Positions 46,496 to 58,594 of a DNA stretch of 64,000 bases are shown here, one piece after another (position 1 is the stretch's first letter; every line of letters starts with the position of its first letter). The notes beneath the pieces were generated by a model. It searched no databases and was not told the origin of the DNA. It saw only the letters and a program-made list of their open reading frames with translations. The DNA is from Lactarius indigo (Eukaryota; Basidiomycota; Agaricomycetes; Russulales; Russulaceae), in the NCBI GenBank assembly GCA_025766275.1, contig JAFKAC010000002.1, positions 1,984,001 to 2,048,000 on the forward strand, written 5' to 3'. The position numbers and the translations under genes were made by a program.

Positions 46496-49400
46496 ATGCC
46501 GTCGTCAGCTCAAAGATATATTTGCCCGTGCTCTAAGTGCCATGGAGGGGCAAAGAGTGTCACAAAACGCACTATCGAGGCCCATCTACGGCAAGATCAA
46601 GACTTTCTCTTGTCCTTATCATCAAATACAGATACTGCCCCCTTCGTGCAATTGTGCATCCATCGGACAAGAGAACTACTTTCTCAGGTACATGGAGGTC
46701 CTATACCCCTTGATACAACACCAGTTGCTGGTGGATCTCGCCTGGAGCGCTCAGAAGGTATGCTTTACTGTCGCTAGCTTGGGTTGGGAACTTATCAATT
46801 ATTTTTATTATTATTTTTGATATCAAAGCGGTACATCATGTAGATCACCCAGATCATTTGGCTGACTCCCAGTCGGAAATTCCTGATTACAATCAAGGGG
46901 AAGCCATAGAGCCCGGTAAGTGTTATTTTAATATATTTGGCTCATCTGTGCTTACTGCTGCATTGTATTAGATGATCTTTTCAGTCCTGTTGATGTCACT
47001 ACAGGCATTGATCTAAGCTCTACTGATGCTGCAGTCGGTGCTGAGCCCACCTACCTAGAAGACCCCAGCTTCTCTGACTCAGAGCTAGATCAACATGCCA
47101 TGCTGTCTGAGTCCCAACCTAGCTCCTTTGATTCAGACTCTGAGCCTGAGTCTGAGGATGACTTTGGCTTATCTCAGCTTCACCCTGCTATGGTCCCCCC
47201 CTCAATGGAGCACACAGGCACTTTGGACCATGGCCCCTTATCTGGGGGAGAGCCTGAGGGAGATGCGGCTCCTGTTGCTGAGGTTGCTGACTTACCAGAA
47301 GTCATTCAAAAACTTCGAAGGCTACTTTTATCTGGCTACACACATCCCAATCATCCACCTCTTACTGATGCTAGAGGCCGCACACTTACCCCAGATGAGG
47401 AGCTTTCTTTGAAGCACTATATTGCATGGGTTGACTCTCGCGGTACTGTCAAGGCATACAGGCTCCATGCACAGGTTCTTCAAGAGGCTACTGGTACTGA
47501 CATCCTTAGCTTATATATGGCACGAAAGCTTGCCATGGAGCTTACAGGATTATCCTCTCAGCTGGTTGACATGTGTCCCAGAAGCTGTATGGCCTTTACT
47601 GGAGAGTTCAAAGATCTTCAGTCATGCACCCACATCCGCGACAAACGCTCTGGGCCATGTGGTCAGCTGCGCTATGACAAGAATGGCCGCCCAAGGGCTC
47701 AAATGCTCTATACCCCCATTGCTCCTATTATTCAGTCACTTTATATGAACAGGGAGATGGCAGCAGCCATGCGGTATCGCCATGACCATCTACAAGAGGC
47801 TTTGAACAAGCTGAAGCCAGATTCCCCCCCCACTGCATACTCTGATTTTTCTGGCTCTATTAGCCATATTAATCATTTTCAACACCATTTATTCCAAGAA
47901 GAAACTGATACTGCAATAACCATCTCAGGTGATGGTGCCCAGCTTACTATGAAGAAGCAGTCTGATGTCTGGGTCCTCATTGTTACAATCTTAAACCTCC
48001 CTCCCAACATGCGATCTAAAGCTGCTAACACCATTATTCCACTTGTCATTCCTGGGCCCACTTCACCTGGAAATGTGGAGTCATTCATTTATATCCTCTA
48101 TGAGGAGCTTGCAAAGCTTAGTGTTGGTGTATGGACCTTTGATGCACTTAAAGGAAGATACTTCCTTTTAAAGGTCTTTCTTTGTGGTGTTCTTGGAGAT
48201 ATGCTTGGTTCTGCAAAACTCAGCAAAATGGCAGGACATATGGCTGTATATGGGTGTCGTTTTAGTATGGTGCGGGGTGCACGCGCCAGTAAAGACAGAG
48301 GTATGTGTATACAACTTTGATTTTATTGTATCATTTTATTTACTATTTTATCTTATAGGTGCCAAATCCCAGTACTATCCCCTCTCCCCACCTCAAAAAG
48401 AGGAGATCAATGGGGATCGCCCTGATTTTGACATTTTTGCCTTGCCACTTAGGACTCTAGAGAACTACTGGGAAGTTATCAAGAGGCTTGAGGCTGTAAA
48501 GGGCAACAAGACACAGTATGCAGCAATTGTGCGGGAAACTGGTGTCTCTGGTCTCCCTATCTGTGCTGCCAGCCCCACCTTCTCCCATCCATTCTTTTTC
48601 CCACTTGACCCCTTTCATCTCTTCTATGAGAACTGCATGCCACATATCTGGGATATATGGACTTCATTTAGCTCCCAATCAGAACAGGTCTATATGAGTC
48701 CAGATATTGCTTCAAAGCTTGGAGCAGAGGTTGAAAGTGCTATAGCAACACTGCCTTCATCCTTTTGTGGACCTATTCGGGACCCCTACAAAAAGCGCCA
48801 AAGCCAATACAAAATATATGAGTGGATGGCCCTTCTCCACTGGTATATTGTCCCTATAGCATGGGAGCTTGGATTTGACCCTGAAGTGATCAAGAACTTT
48901 GCCATATTCTCCAATGTGGTAGAGTTTGCTATGACAACTGTCACTAGAACAGAGGAGGACTTGTCTAAGCTATATATGAAGATTGTCCTTTTCCTTCAAG
49001 GATTTGAAAGCCTCTATGTTGGCAATGATCCATCCAAAATTCCCCGCTGCCGACTATGCATCTTTCAGCTTATTCATGTTCCCTTCCATATTTCATACAA
49101 TGGCTCTATCAGATTTGGCTCTCAGGCTACATGTGAACGGACCATTGGAGATATTGGGCATGGCATCAGGTCAAAAAAATCCCCTTTCAAGAATATAGTC
49201 TCATATACAGCAGACAAGCAGTCTGTTAGACTTCTACATCTTGCCTATCCAACACTCTTCCCCACACCTGAAGAAAGGGTCCAAAAGACTTCTTTATTTA
49301 AACAAATTCCAATTACCAAGAAGCAGAAGGAAGATGCTAATTTGAAGGCACACTTACAGGCAATTCAGCAGTCTTACCCTGAAGTAGGGCCAGATTCCAT

Positions 49401-49851
49401 ACTTCAAGCCATACATTGGGGGAAGTGCCCACTTCCCAATCACACCACCCTTACAAGCCAGCTCTTTGAGCTTTCAAAAAAGCACACTTACCGCTCCTCA
49501 AGGTACTTTGAAGCTCAGCTAGAGATGGTACAGCCAAGAGGTCAGCCCATAGATGAAACAGTATTAGAGGTGGAGAAGAACAAACCAATTTTTGGAGAGG
49601 CCTTGGCCTTCTATACTGTTGCTGGCCTCTCCCTTGTTGTTTACCATCCCTTGATAGAGCGCCACCAGCTGTTTGGAAGATGGTATGGGAAGTGGTCATC
49701 AAAGGTCTATGTGCTTGAAACATCAGCAATAGTAAGCCTTATAGGGATTTGGACTTACAGTGATCATGTCCACATACTGCGGAGACATCCAGGACTTACC
49801 CTACTAGCACCGGATGAATGTGGTATTGATGCCGAGTTTGAGGCAATTTGA
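46496..49851 (+). CDS. Tnp2-like (CACTA/EnSpm type) transposase
   Basis: Four exons: from ATG 46496 to about 46756, a small exon at about 46844-46918, about 46972-48300, and 48360-49851, giving roughly 1050 residues. The N-terminus has a Cys/His pattern (ICPCSKCHGG...AHLRQD). An acidic linker follows. The core shows ISGDGAQLTMKKQSDVW, DALKGRYFLLKVFLCGVLGD and DPFHLFYENCMPHIWDIW, the pattern of Tnp2 transposases. The C-terminal half carries EWMALLHWYIVPIAWELG. No stop or frameshift was found in it. Codon use is more A/T-rich and CT-biased than in flanking genes, suggesting a recent mobile origin. I found no clear CACTA inverted ends. Confidence 0.78.
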
Positions 49852-50416
49852 TCTTACCTGTATATAAGAAATGATGTATTTAGTTATGGAATGGAACAGA
49901 GCTAGCGGAAATGACTTACAGCCGGTCGAATGATTTGTACCAGGCAAGCCCGAGTTTTTTTTCCGAGTCTTGAATACCGCCGAGACCTATGTTGCACATA
50001 ATAAGTGGCTTGGGAATGGGACAGTAAATGGCCGTAGCAGGGGACTTACCGAGAGACATCGGGCTGGCAATTTGAGGCCACGATCCACAAGCATCCGATC
50101 TTCTGATCAAAAGTTTGATCAGAAGACCGGCAGCCGGAGCGGCTGTGGAGCGGTCGGGGGGTTGCGTGAAAGACGTCGGCAGGTTCGGGTTGCTGCTGCT
50201 AGGACGGGGTGTCGTTGGGGCAGGCGCTGCACGCCGCGAAATTGCACAGGAAATGAGCCCGTGCCCATGCTACAGGGTTAGAATCGACTGGAAAGTGAAT
50301 AGAAACGACAAGAAAGAAAAAAAAAAAAAGAATTACGACGTCGTGTTTTGCCTGCGCCGGTGATCCAAGGACCTGTAATAATCCAAGTCAGAGTCGTGGC
50401 CGACTGGTATCTGTTC
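49852..50416. other. Gene-free spacer
   Basis: A short inverted repeat CTTCTGATCAAAAGTTTGATCAGAAG stands near 50099-50124 (11-bp arms around AAAG). An A-run lies near 50317-50330. No gene is recognised. Confidence 0.35.
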
Positions 50417-51535
50417 TTAAACAGCTCGCGAGTGGGAAAAAAGGGTCAACACAAGTGGGAAGGGGAGGAGAGAGGACGACAAACTGAGTAATGGCTCGTC
50501 GCCATCCCCTCTGCTGCTGTCGGATCCGGAAGATTCCTCTCGTCTGCTCTTGATATTCGACACCGCGATTGTCGATTGCTCGCTCCGAGTCTCCTCGCTG
50601 CTCCCACCCACCTCCTCGGACAAGGTATCAACCTCGACTGTTGACCCACTAACTGGCGGCGTGGATTCGCTATGAACCCCGGGCGTGGCATCGGGCGTGG
50701 TCGCCGGGGAAGATGGAGTCTCGGCGCGCTTCAAAACTTGCTGCCAGGGCGGGTTAGCTCGGTGACTGAAGGATCGGCATCGATCACGACGTTGTAGCCG
50801 TGCTGGTCATTATCGCCGTCGTCGCTGTGTGTCGAATATGAGGCTGTGGGACATCTAATCGTGATCACAATGACGGACCTGGAGGGTTCAGGGGATAGCG
50901 CTCAGTTGGCCAGGGAGCGTCCTCCGAAATGGCCTCCTCAAGAGGAGACCAGTTGCCCAAGATATCTGGCCCCGTAAGGATAAGAGACAGCCAAGACCGT
51001 AGGCAGAGCGACAAGGTATTGTTCTAGAGGCGGTATAGGTCGACGAGAAGGAGGGGGAACGGTCGGAAGAAGGGTCCGTGATAGAATAGCTGAGCGGGCT
51101 AGCAGCGTCCCTCCACCAGAGACAGGTAAAAACTCACCTGCGTATGGGCCGCCCAACTGTACGTTTCCTACATGTCTACCCAACGTCCGACCATCGTTAT
51201 CGTATCGCCTGTTTCCGTCGTCACTTCCGTCGGTATTGTGTATCGTTGAGACTGGTCAGCTAGGGACGGTGAGAGTACCTGAGGACCCACATAGGAACAC
51301 CACGAAGATCCACAGAGGAGAGAAAAGACGGAGAAGACGAAGGCATCACAGGGATCCGCACAGCAGCGCACAGGAGAGAAAGACGACGACAGTCGAGGAG
51401 ATCAACAGGCCTCCACTGGCACGGACCGCCGTCATGAAGAGTATCGCCTTGGATAGACGCAGCCGATGTCCAAGCACGTCGAGCATTCTACGCTTGAGAG
51501 TGCCCCAGAATCCCAGATTGCCGAGTCTTATCTAA
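50417..51535 (-). CDS. Possible small membrane/secreted protein (unresolved)
   Basis: On the minus strand several short open stretches may be exons of one gene: a hydrophobic segment (GGLLISSTVVVFLSCALLCG) near 51360-51420, a Ser/Thr-rich stretch (51371-51168), a stretch ending 50938, and a Ser/Thr/Pro-rich acidic end (50734-50417; TPSSPATTPDATPG, LSEEVGGSSEETRSE). I could not find one splice model that joins them all in phase, so this could also be several unrelated open frames. No family is recognised. Confidence 0.25.
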
Positions 51536-52146
51536 GAGCTGAGAGACTTCATTACAGTACTGTACTTTGGTTTGTGGGGCAGGGTTTGGACTCCGGTGCT
51601 CGGATTTGACTCAGACTACGACAGACTCTCCGCTGAACCTCTTTTCTCGTCTCTTCATCTTGTCCTCCATTTTGTTGTCTCTTTCGTCATCGCATTCCCA
51701 TCACTCTCGTCGAATACCCTCGGTCATCCACACCCTCGGCGATCAGGTCAACTACGTTCCGGACTCGGTCGCTGCGTCGTCGGTCTCAAGCTTTCCACCC
51801 TAGCACCACCATCTGCCTCCCGTTCATTCATCCATCCATTCATTTCCTATTGACCTTTTCCATCTTCGTCTCTGGCCGATCGGTAGTACGTCCCCGTTTT
51901 CACCCATTCCTTTGGCCGATTTTCCTGGCTTCGCGCCCCTGGTCTCAGGCAAAGGTGCGCTCATTCTTCTTAACCGTTGATCGTTCTCTGACCATCCTTT
52001 AGTTCACGTCGTCGATTCCACCCACGCTGCTACTTTGGCCGTACATTCTTTCATTCTTCAGCACCTTCGATATCGGGATCCCTCAGACTAACCAGAGCAA
52101 AGGTAATCCAGAACTGATCGCATACGCCGAGCCTCTATTCAACATC
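51536..52146. other. Pyrimidine-rich spacer
   Basis: The region 51630-52080 is rich in C and T, as in fungal promoters and 5' leaders. No gene is recognised. Confidence 0.3.
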
Positions 52147-52579
52147 ATGCCTGCCTTGGCGGAACACTTCTATCGAGGGTTGCACAATCCATCCATCCAC
52201 CCCCATACGTCTGACTTCGTGATGCGCTACATTCGCACCTATGAGAATTTCTCCGCCCACCAGTTGGCCACACTCCCTTTCAAAGTTCGCGTCATTCCTC
52301 ATTCCCAACGTCAGGGTCCAGTATTCCGACAGTTCAAGAGTCGCCACCAGCGTGGCAGCGTCGAGTCCCTCACTTCCTTCCTTCGGCTGCAACCCTACAT
52401 CTTCAACCTTGTCAATCGACCTTCACTCGCTCACTAACCGCGGCCACTTCAAGGGCGTCTCAGAGCTGCTCGAATTAATCTATGGAAGCGAGCAGGTCAA
52501 GGTGATTCCCGCGCACAAGGTGGAAGAGGAAGAACGTTGGTACTTGTGGTGGGGTAGTTACACCAAAGGGTCGCGTTGA
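52147..52579 (+). CDS. Hypothetical small protein, possibly spliced
   Basis: ATG 52147 opens a frame, MPALAEHFYRGLHNP, of 96 residues. A second frame ending at 52579 reads GHFKGVSELLELIYGSEQVK and EEEERWYLWWGSYTKGSR and looks coding. An intron starting near 52267 could join the two, but I could not fix its acceptor. No family is recognised. Confidence 0.3.
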
Positions 52580-55193
52580 TTTGGATGTTGGCAGCCGTTT
52601 TTACTTAGATGGAATACAGTAGTGGTTCGCACTGGAAATGATTTACTTCCCACATGATATTACAGTAAATGGATACACCAAGTCGTGAACATAGTCGGAT
52701 TACATTGAGGCGATCACAACTGAGCTCCATTATGTAAAAAAAAAAAAGTGCAATTTCGACAATCTCGGATCCCTAGTATTCTAACTCGACCTGACTACCA
52801 AACGACTACCAAATGACTCTGGTCCGGCCTAGTCGGACTTGTGCAAAAATTCTGACTGCCACCGGACTCGGCTTGACCCGAATTGACCCCAGCTGTCCGC
52901 ATCCGGACCGCCGCTGACTCATTCAGACTTTTTCATTTTTACTGAGGGTGACTACTGTAGTGATTCGTACCCGCCAACCGGTCTGAGGAGCGGTAGCCGG
53001 CGGCACTTTTTTTTTTCGGGCTCACCTCTGCATTCAGTGGGCGGCGACACACGACCGCAACCCACACTCCCATTTCCACTATCTGCCCCACATCCCGTGG
53101 CATACAGCTCCGAACAGCCCGCAATATTCTCCTTCTCAATACCCGTCGGGCTATAATGGAAGGTTGGCCTAGGCAAGGAACCATTTTTGGTCGACAGCGT
53201 CATGGCGCAAGGCTTCTGGCTAGTCCTGGGTTACTTACTGTAAACGTCAGCGGGCCTGTCACTGCGCCAAGTTCCTGGTCCCTCACGTTGATGAGCGTCC
53301 ATGATCCCACATTGCTCACCCTCCCATTCTTCGATCCTAACGCACGTTTCTGGTCGCGCCTCTGGGACCTCTCTATCTACAGCTGCATAGCCACCCTCAG
53401 CTAGTACGACGCGCCTCCGTCCGACGCAATGTGATAAATGCTCACCTCTAGCCATGTGGCACATTCCTCGGGTTGCTGGATTGTGCCTTGTGATCGGTAC
53501 TGTTTTTTTTTTTTTTTTTTTTTCGAAATGCACCATGGCGAAAATTGTTCTTCTCTCCTGCCACCGGCCACAACGTAAAGCTTGTCTGTGTGTAATTTAC
53601 CCTCTGTTTAGAATGGCTACCCACTGGCACACTTCCATGAGGAACTGCAAATGCTCAATTGACACTTTCGCCGGAACATACGGCGGCCTAGACATATCGG
53701 CTATATATTGAGCTGAGGTAAATTTGTTTCTTTGGCCTCAATTGCGTCTTTTTACGCCCAACTCAAGACCAGAGATTCACATTAATCTATATTTGAACCC
53801 CCACACGAAGTCGCTGGGGTCCGTGTTTGTGGCAGCAGTAAATCGTCATGGAGCTAGCATGTGCTTTCAATTTTATACGTAGCCTCGGTGTTGATGATTC
53901 TTGAATGTAGGCTATCTGTAATATTGATTTTGAGATATCAACGCTGCACCTGGTGTTGTTCGAGTGCCTTGGCGCCTCTCGAAGAAAGCTCAATGCGCGA
54001 GAAATGTTACCTCGAGGTCCTTGCTGACCTTGTTTTTTCAGTCTTCCTGGTCTTTCTTGAAACCCCATGCTGTTAACTACGTTGTGCTGGAGTTTTCTTT
54101 TGTCAAGCGTCGAATTTCGTGCACCGCTTCTGGATGAAGGTTTCCACAAAGTTGGAGAGGAGCCAAGGAGGAAAGAACCTTTATTCTTCCATGCTCACAG
54201 AGGTTCTAATACTCGTCTCAGAGGTAGAACAAGATTTGGGTTGAGCCATAGGAGGACCCGCTCTCGGTGATCCAAGTCCTCGACATGTCATGTTGTTATC
54301 AAGATATAACAGATACACCATCTTAGCCCGATCACCTTTCGAAGAACTCGTCGGAGTCCCTGTTTTCAAACCCTATTTACATGTGCCCGATCGCTACAGG
54401 TAGGCACCTTAATTTTTTTTCTTCTACATGTCTTTCGCACCTCGCAACAGATGCCGTGGTTGCGTCTCGACTGTCACTTGGGCGCTTTGTTGGGGCGTCT
54501 GAATGGCGCGAAAGTGGAAGGCCTGCTTCACTGTTTTATTGGAATGATTCGCTTGCCTTCAAGTCCGGTATAGGGCTCCGCTAAGGATTGCTTAGCAAAT
54601 TAACGGAGTCGACAATGTCAATGTCAATGACCATTTTAATTTGCCATAGCTTGCTCATACCCTCACTAGTTCTCCTGCTTGCCTAGGGCATGATCTCGCT
54701 ACGCCTTAGTCATCGGCCTTCGCTGCTGGCAGCCTGTTTTTCGTTTTACCCGGAGAGTGACCACCTCATAGCTCATTAATACTACTGGAGCGGCTATTCT
54801 CTCCACAACTTTTGTGCCATTTCTGCATGGGACCGCGGATTTTACCCCTTCTATCCTGTCTTCCACTTCACTTTCGCCCTGCATCCCTGCTTTGGTACTC
54901 ACGAGTGCAGCGGAGTTTCGCGGCCCCTCCAAAGTCCATAACGGTCTCAAGAAGACTGCGCCCGTACATTATAATATTGGCGACTTTGTTCAGACTAAGG
55001 CGAATTGCCGAATCTCAAGATCATCTCAGGTCCGTCACGACGGTGAATTAAGTTTGTCCTTGTGGATCCATGTCGGTCTTGGTGAAACCCAGATATTTAA
55101 TCGACTACCCTGCTTTCTTGCATCCACAACTAGGTTTTTCGTCCCCTCCTGTCCCGAAACACTGCCAACTGCACCTATCGCAACCCCTCCGGT
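52580..55193. other. Gene-poor spacer (2.6 kb) with an AGTC-rich repeat and a T20 tract
   Basis: The stretch 52780-52960 is an inverted relative of the 42835-43020 repeat. A run of 20 T lies at 53504-53523. Short frames such as 53156-53404 and 53454-53711 show no motif. I recognise no gene here; the last 300 bp are the upstream region of the C2H2 gene. Confidence 0.4.
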
Positions 55194-56227
55194 ATGGACG
55201 AGTACTCTTGGTCTGTCCCTCCGGAACCTCCATATATGTTCTCAGTCTCCCCTACATCAAGTAATAATCCCAATGGCCCACCACAAAAGCAACCTGCGTT
55301 GCGCATACCTACCACGACATCCCTCGCCGACAACCTGCCGAATGACACGCAGAACCCGTACACACCGTGCGACGCCGTTTCTCCACCTTTGGCGACGAAC
55401 CCTGCATCACACGTCTTTAATCTTTCCCAGTTTTACTCTGCGAATGCCAATGCCCCCCCTGCAAGGGGGACCCTACCTACGCCGCCATTCGCCTTCGGCG
55501 ACATCCAATCTTCCTTTGCTTTCAACGTGGACGAGTTTTGGCCCACGTTAGGTTACGATGACCGTTCTTCGACGTCAGATTTATCCTCGATTCCCGATCC
55601 CATTATCGCTCCGGACGAACTCAATCTCTCGCCCAACAGCCGCGTTTCTAATTCTGTTTCGGAGACGTGTTTCCCCCCTTCAAAATCTGTGTCGACCCCG
55701 GGCAGTCCTGCCCGCAGCGAAAATTCCAAAGTTGCGACTGTGCCGCGGAAGGCTCGGTCTCCTCGCAGATCGTCTACCCGTCCCTCCAAAAAATGTAAGA
55801 CCATCGAAGATGAGAGCGATGACGAATCGGTAGGCATCTAATAATTTTCCAGTGGCCGATGCTGATCTTGTGCGATACGAAGACCTTGCTTCAGTGCTGC
55901 ATGATGGTGAAGCCGGAGAGCCTGGCTAGACACCTGAAATCAGATGGGCACAAGCGCAATGCGGGTCTCCCCACGGACAGGCCCGAGGTGTGCACCACTT
56001 GTAACATTGCGTAGGTCCCTGTTTGCGACCAGGTATAGCCTATTGACATGCTCTTCTGGACTTCCTTCTGGAACGGCAGTTTTGCTAGGCAAGACGCGCG
56101 AAACCGACATTTTCGTTCGCAGCACGGCGGCAAAGTACCTCCCGATGCGCGCCCCCGCTTGCTTTACGGGAAAATTAAAAGACCTAGTGCAACTCATCCG
56201 AGCATTCTGTCCAAGAGGCATAAGTGA
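55194..56227 (+). CDS. C2H2 zinc-finger protein, putative transcription factor
   Basis: ATG 55194 starts a Pro/Ser-rich, probably disordered region of ~210 residues, ending in a basic, then acidic stretch (RSPRRSSTRPSKKCKT, EDESDDES). After an intron at about 55828-55851 comes a first, atypical finger (CCMMVKPESLARHLKSDGH). A second intron (about 56011-56081) precedes the rest of the finger CTTCNIAFARQDARNRHFRSQH, which is C-x2-C-x12-H-x4-H. The stop is TGA 56225-56227. The layout resembles basidiomycete transcription regulators. Targets are unknown. Confidence 0.72.
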
Positions 56228-57204
56228 GCAGTTTTTTTAGTGATACAGAAAGGTGCCTTTTGTCGAAGCTCCATATCTAGTCCTGGTTCTGACGTGACAT
56301 GAAGTTACTGACAGCGATTCCGTACGACCCCACCTTTATTATAGACCTTCTACCTTCGACGTTGGGGATGATCACCCTGGGACTCGATTTTTTCCCGCTC
56401 GGTTACCTTGCATCGCCACGCCGTTTCAACCACTACCAAATAATAAAGCTTCTCTCTCACTCTATATAAATGCATTGACACTCACATCACCCCGTTCCTC
56501 GCGGATCTCAAGGCCAGTAAGCTCCCCGTTAGAGCTTCCCTGCGTTTCTCTGTGCAGCTCATTATCCTTATCTTGGAACCCCCATCATTCAACCCGACAT
56601 ACTGTCTGTAGCTCCATCCTGTCCCACTCTTTTCCGCTGTAATATTGATTTTCCATGTCCGACATATTTGAATCTAACGAGTAGGGTCATAAGCGCCGTA
56701 TGGGAACCGTATATCGATGCCTGGTGCCTTTTGAGTAGTCGTGCTCCTTCCCATGTCGAGTTCTTGTGACCCGGAGAGGGCACGAAGGAAGAGTGCCCGG
56801 AAGCATTCATGAGTGTGCTGGATCGACCGTCATTGGAATAATAAAGTCCCCTTGCCTCACTCCCCGGTTTGTTGTGGCTCTTACTTCAAGCAAGGGTCAT
56901 CCTAGTTTGAACTTGAATCCTAGTGCGCAGACCAAATAAGGAACGCCAGCCACCAGTTCAAGAATGCTTCCGCTAGAACGTTAGGAACAAGGTTAGATAA
57001 ATGATAAAGTCTCCTGATGCATACAATCAGATAGCGATAACTCACAAGATTCGTGGCGTGTTCGAGATATCTGTTGCCCCAGAAATATGGAGACGATATA
57101 CAGATGTGTGGACCAGCGGAAGATACATGATTATCGATTTTCGTCTGTCTATCATACAGCAAGATGCAAGGTACGGCGCAGGCCTCCCCATGTCGTAGTT
57201 CTCA
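56228..57204. other. Convergent spacer
   Basis: About 980 bp between the C2H2 gene and RIB4, which end towards each other. No gene is recognised. Confidence 0.4.
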
Positions 57205-57908
<704 letters not shown>

Positions 57909-58594
57909 CGTGCGGTTGTAGTTGGTTGGGGCGTTCCCTGAATTTGGTAACTGAATTTGGTAACAATAAGCGCCCATCATGAGGATTTTGGCACGAGCAA
58001 ACCCAAGCATTATCCAAGAACGCACCCGAACCCAAACACATTCGCAGCGCACGTTCGCAGCCACGCAGGAGCTCATATATATACCAGTGTCTGCTCAGGT
58101 AAGATTTTACACCTCTATTTTTGCTTTTACTCTTATTTCCAACTCGTTTCAAGTCTCATAGGAGCAAGTAGTAGGGCACTGGCACGCGCACCCCTTTCTC
58201 CACCATTTCGACACCCGCTTCTCGTATAGGAGCCCTGTACACCGTTACCCATCTTATTTGAGTTCCATTTTCTTCGTACTGCTCCTTTCTTTTACTTTAC
58301 GAATGTTTTCCTTAAAAATGTAGTTTACCTGTATGTCAATGGCTCTTGCGACTTCCTCGTGTGCCCTCAGCCAAAACCTCTCTAAAGCAAACCCAATAAT
58401 TGCTTTGTTCCTGCTCTCGCTGTCTATTTCTACCCTCGGCTCGCGCCTTCATCAAGCTTCATAAGCTTCATAGCTTCATCACCGACCATGAATCACAAGT
58501 CATCTGACCGGCTAGACTTTGCCGGACCCCGCAAATCATTTAGTTCCGGCGTTGAACGGTCCGGTCACTTTTAAACCTGCCTGCGTCAACGGCG
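57909..58594. promoter_or_regulatory. Divergent promoter region RIB4 / SRP40
   Basis: About 690 bp between two genes that start in opposite directions. A pyrimidine-rich stretch (58250-58460) precedes SRP40. No specific site is recognised, and no FMN riboswitch-like structure was seen by eye. Confidence 0.4.

Noticed and set aside
53504..53523. Poly-T run as a reverse-oriented poly-A tail of a LINE or SINE
   Set aside because: No reverse transcriptase relic, promoter box or flanking duplication is seen beside it; it may be a simple repeat.
54814..55551. Plus-strand 245-aa frame upstream of the C2H2 gene
   Set aside because: It overlaps the C2H2 gene in another frame, shows no motif, and the MDEYSW frame leads in phase to the zinc fingers.
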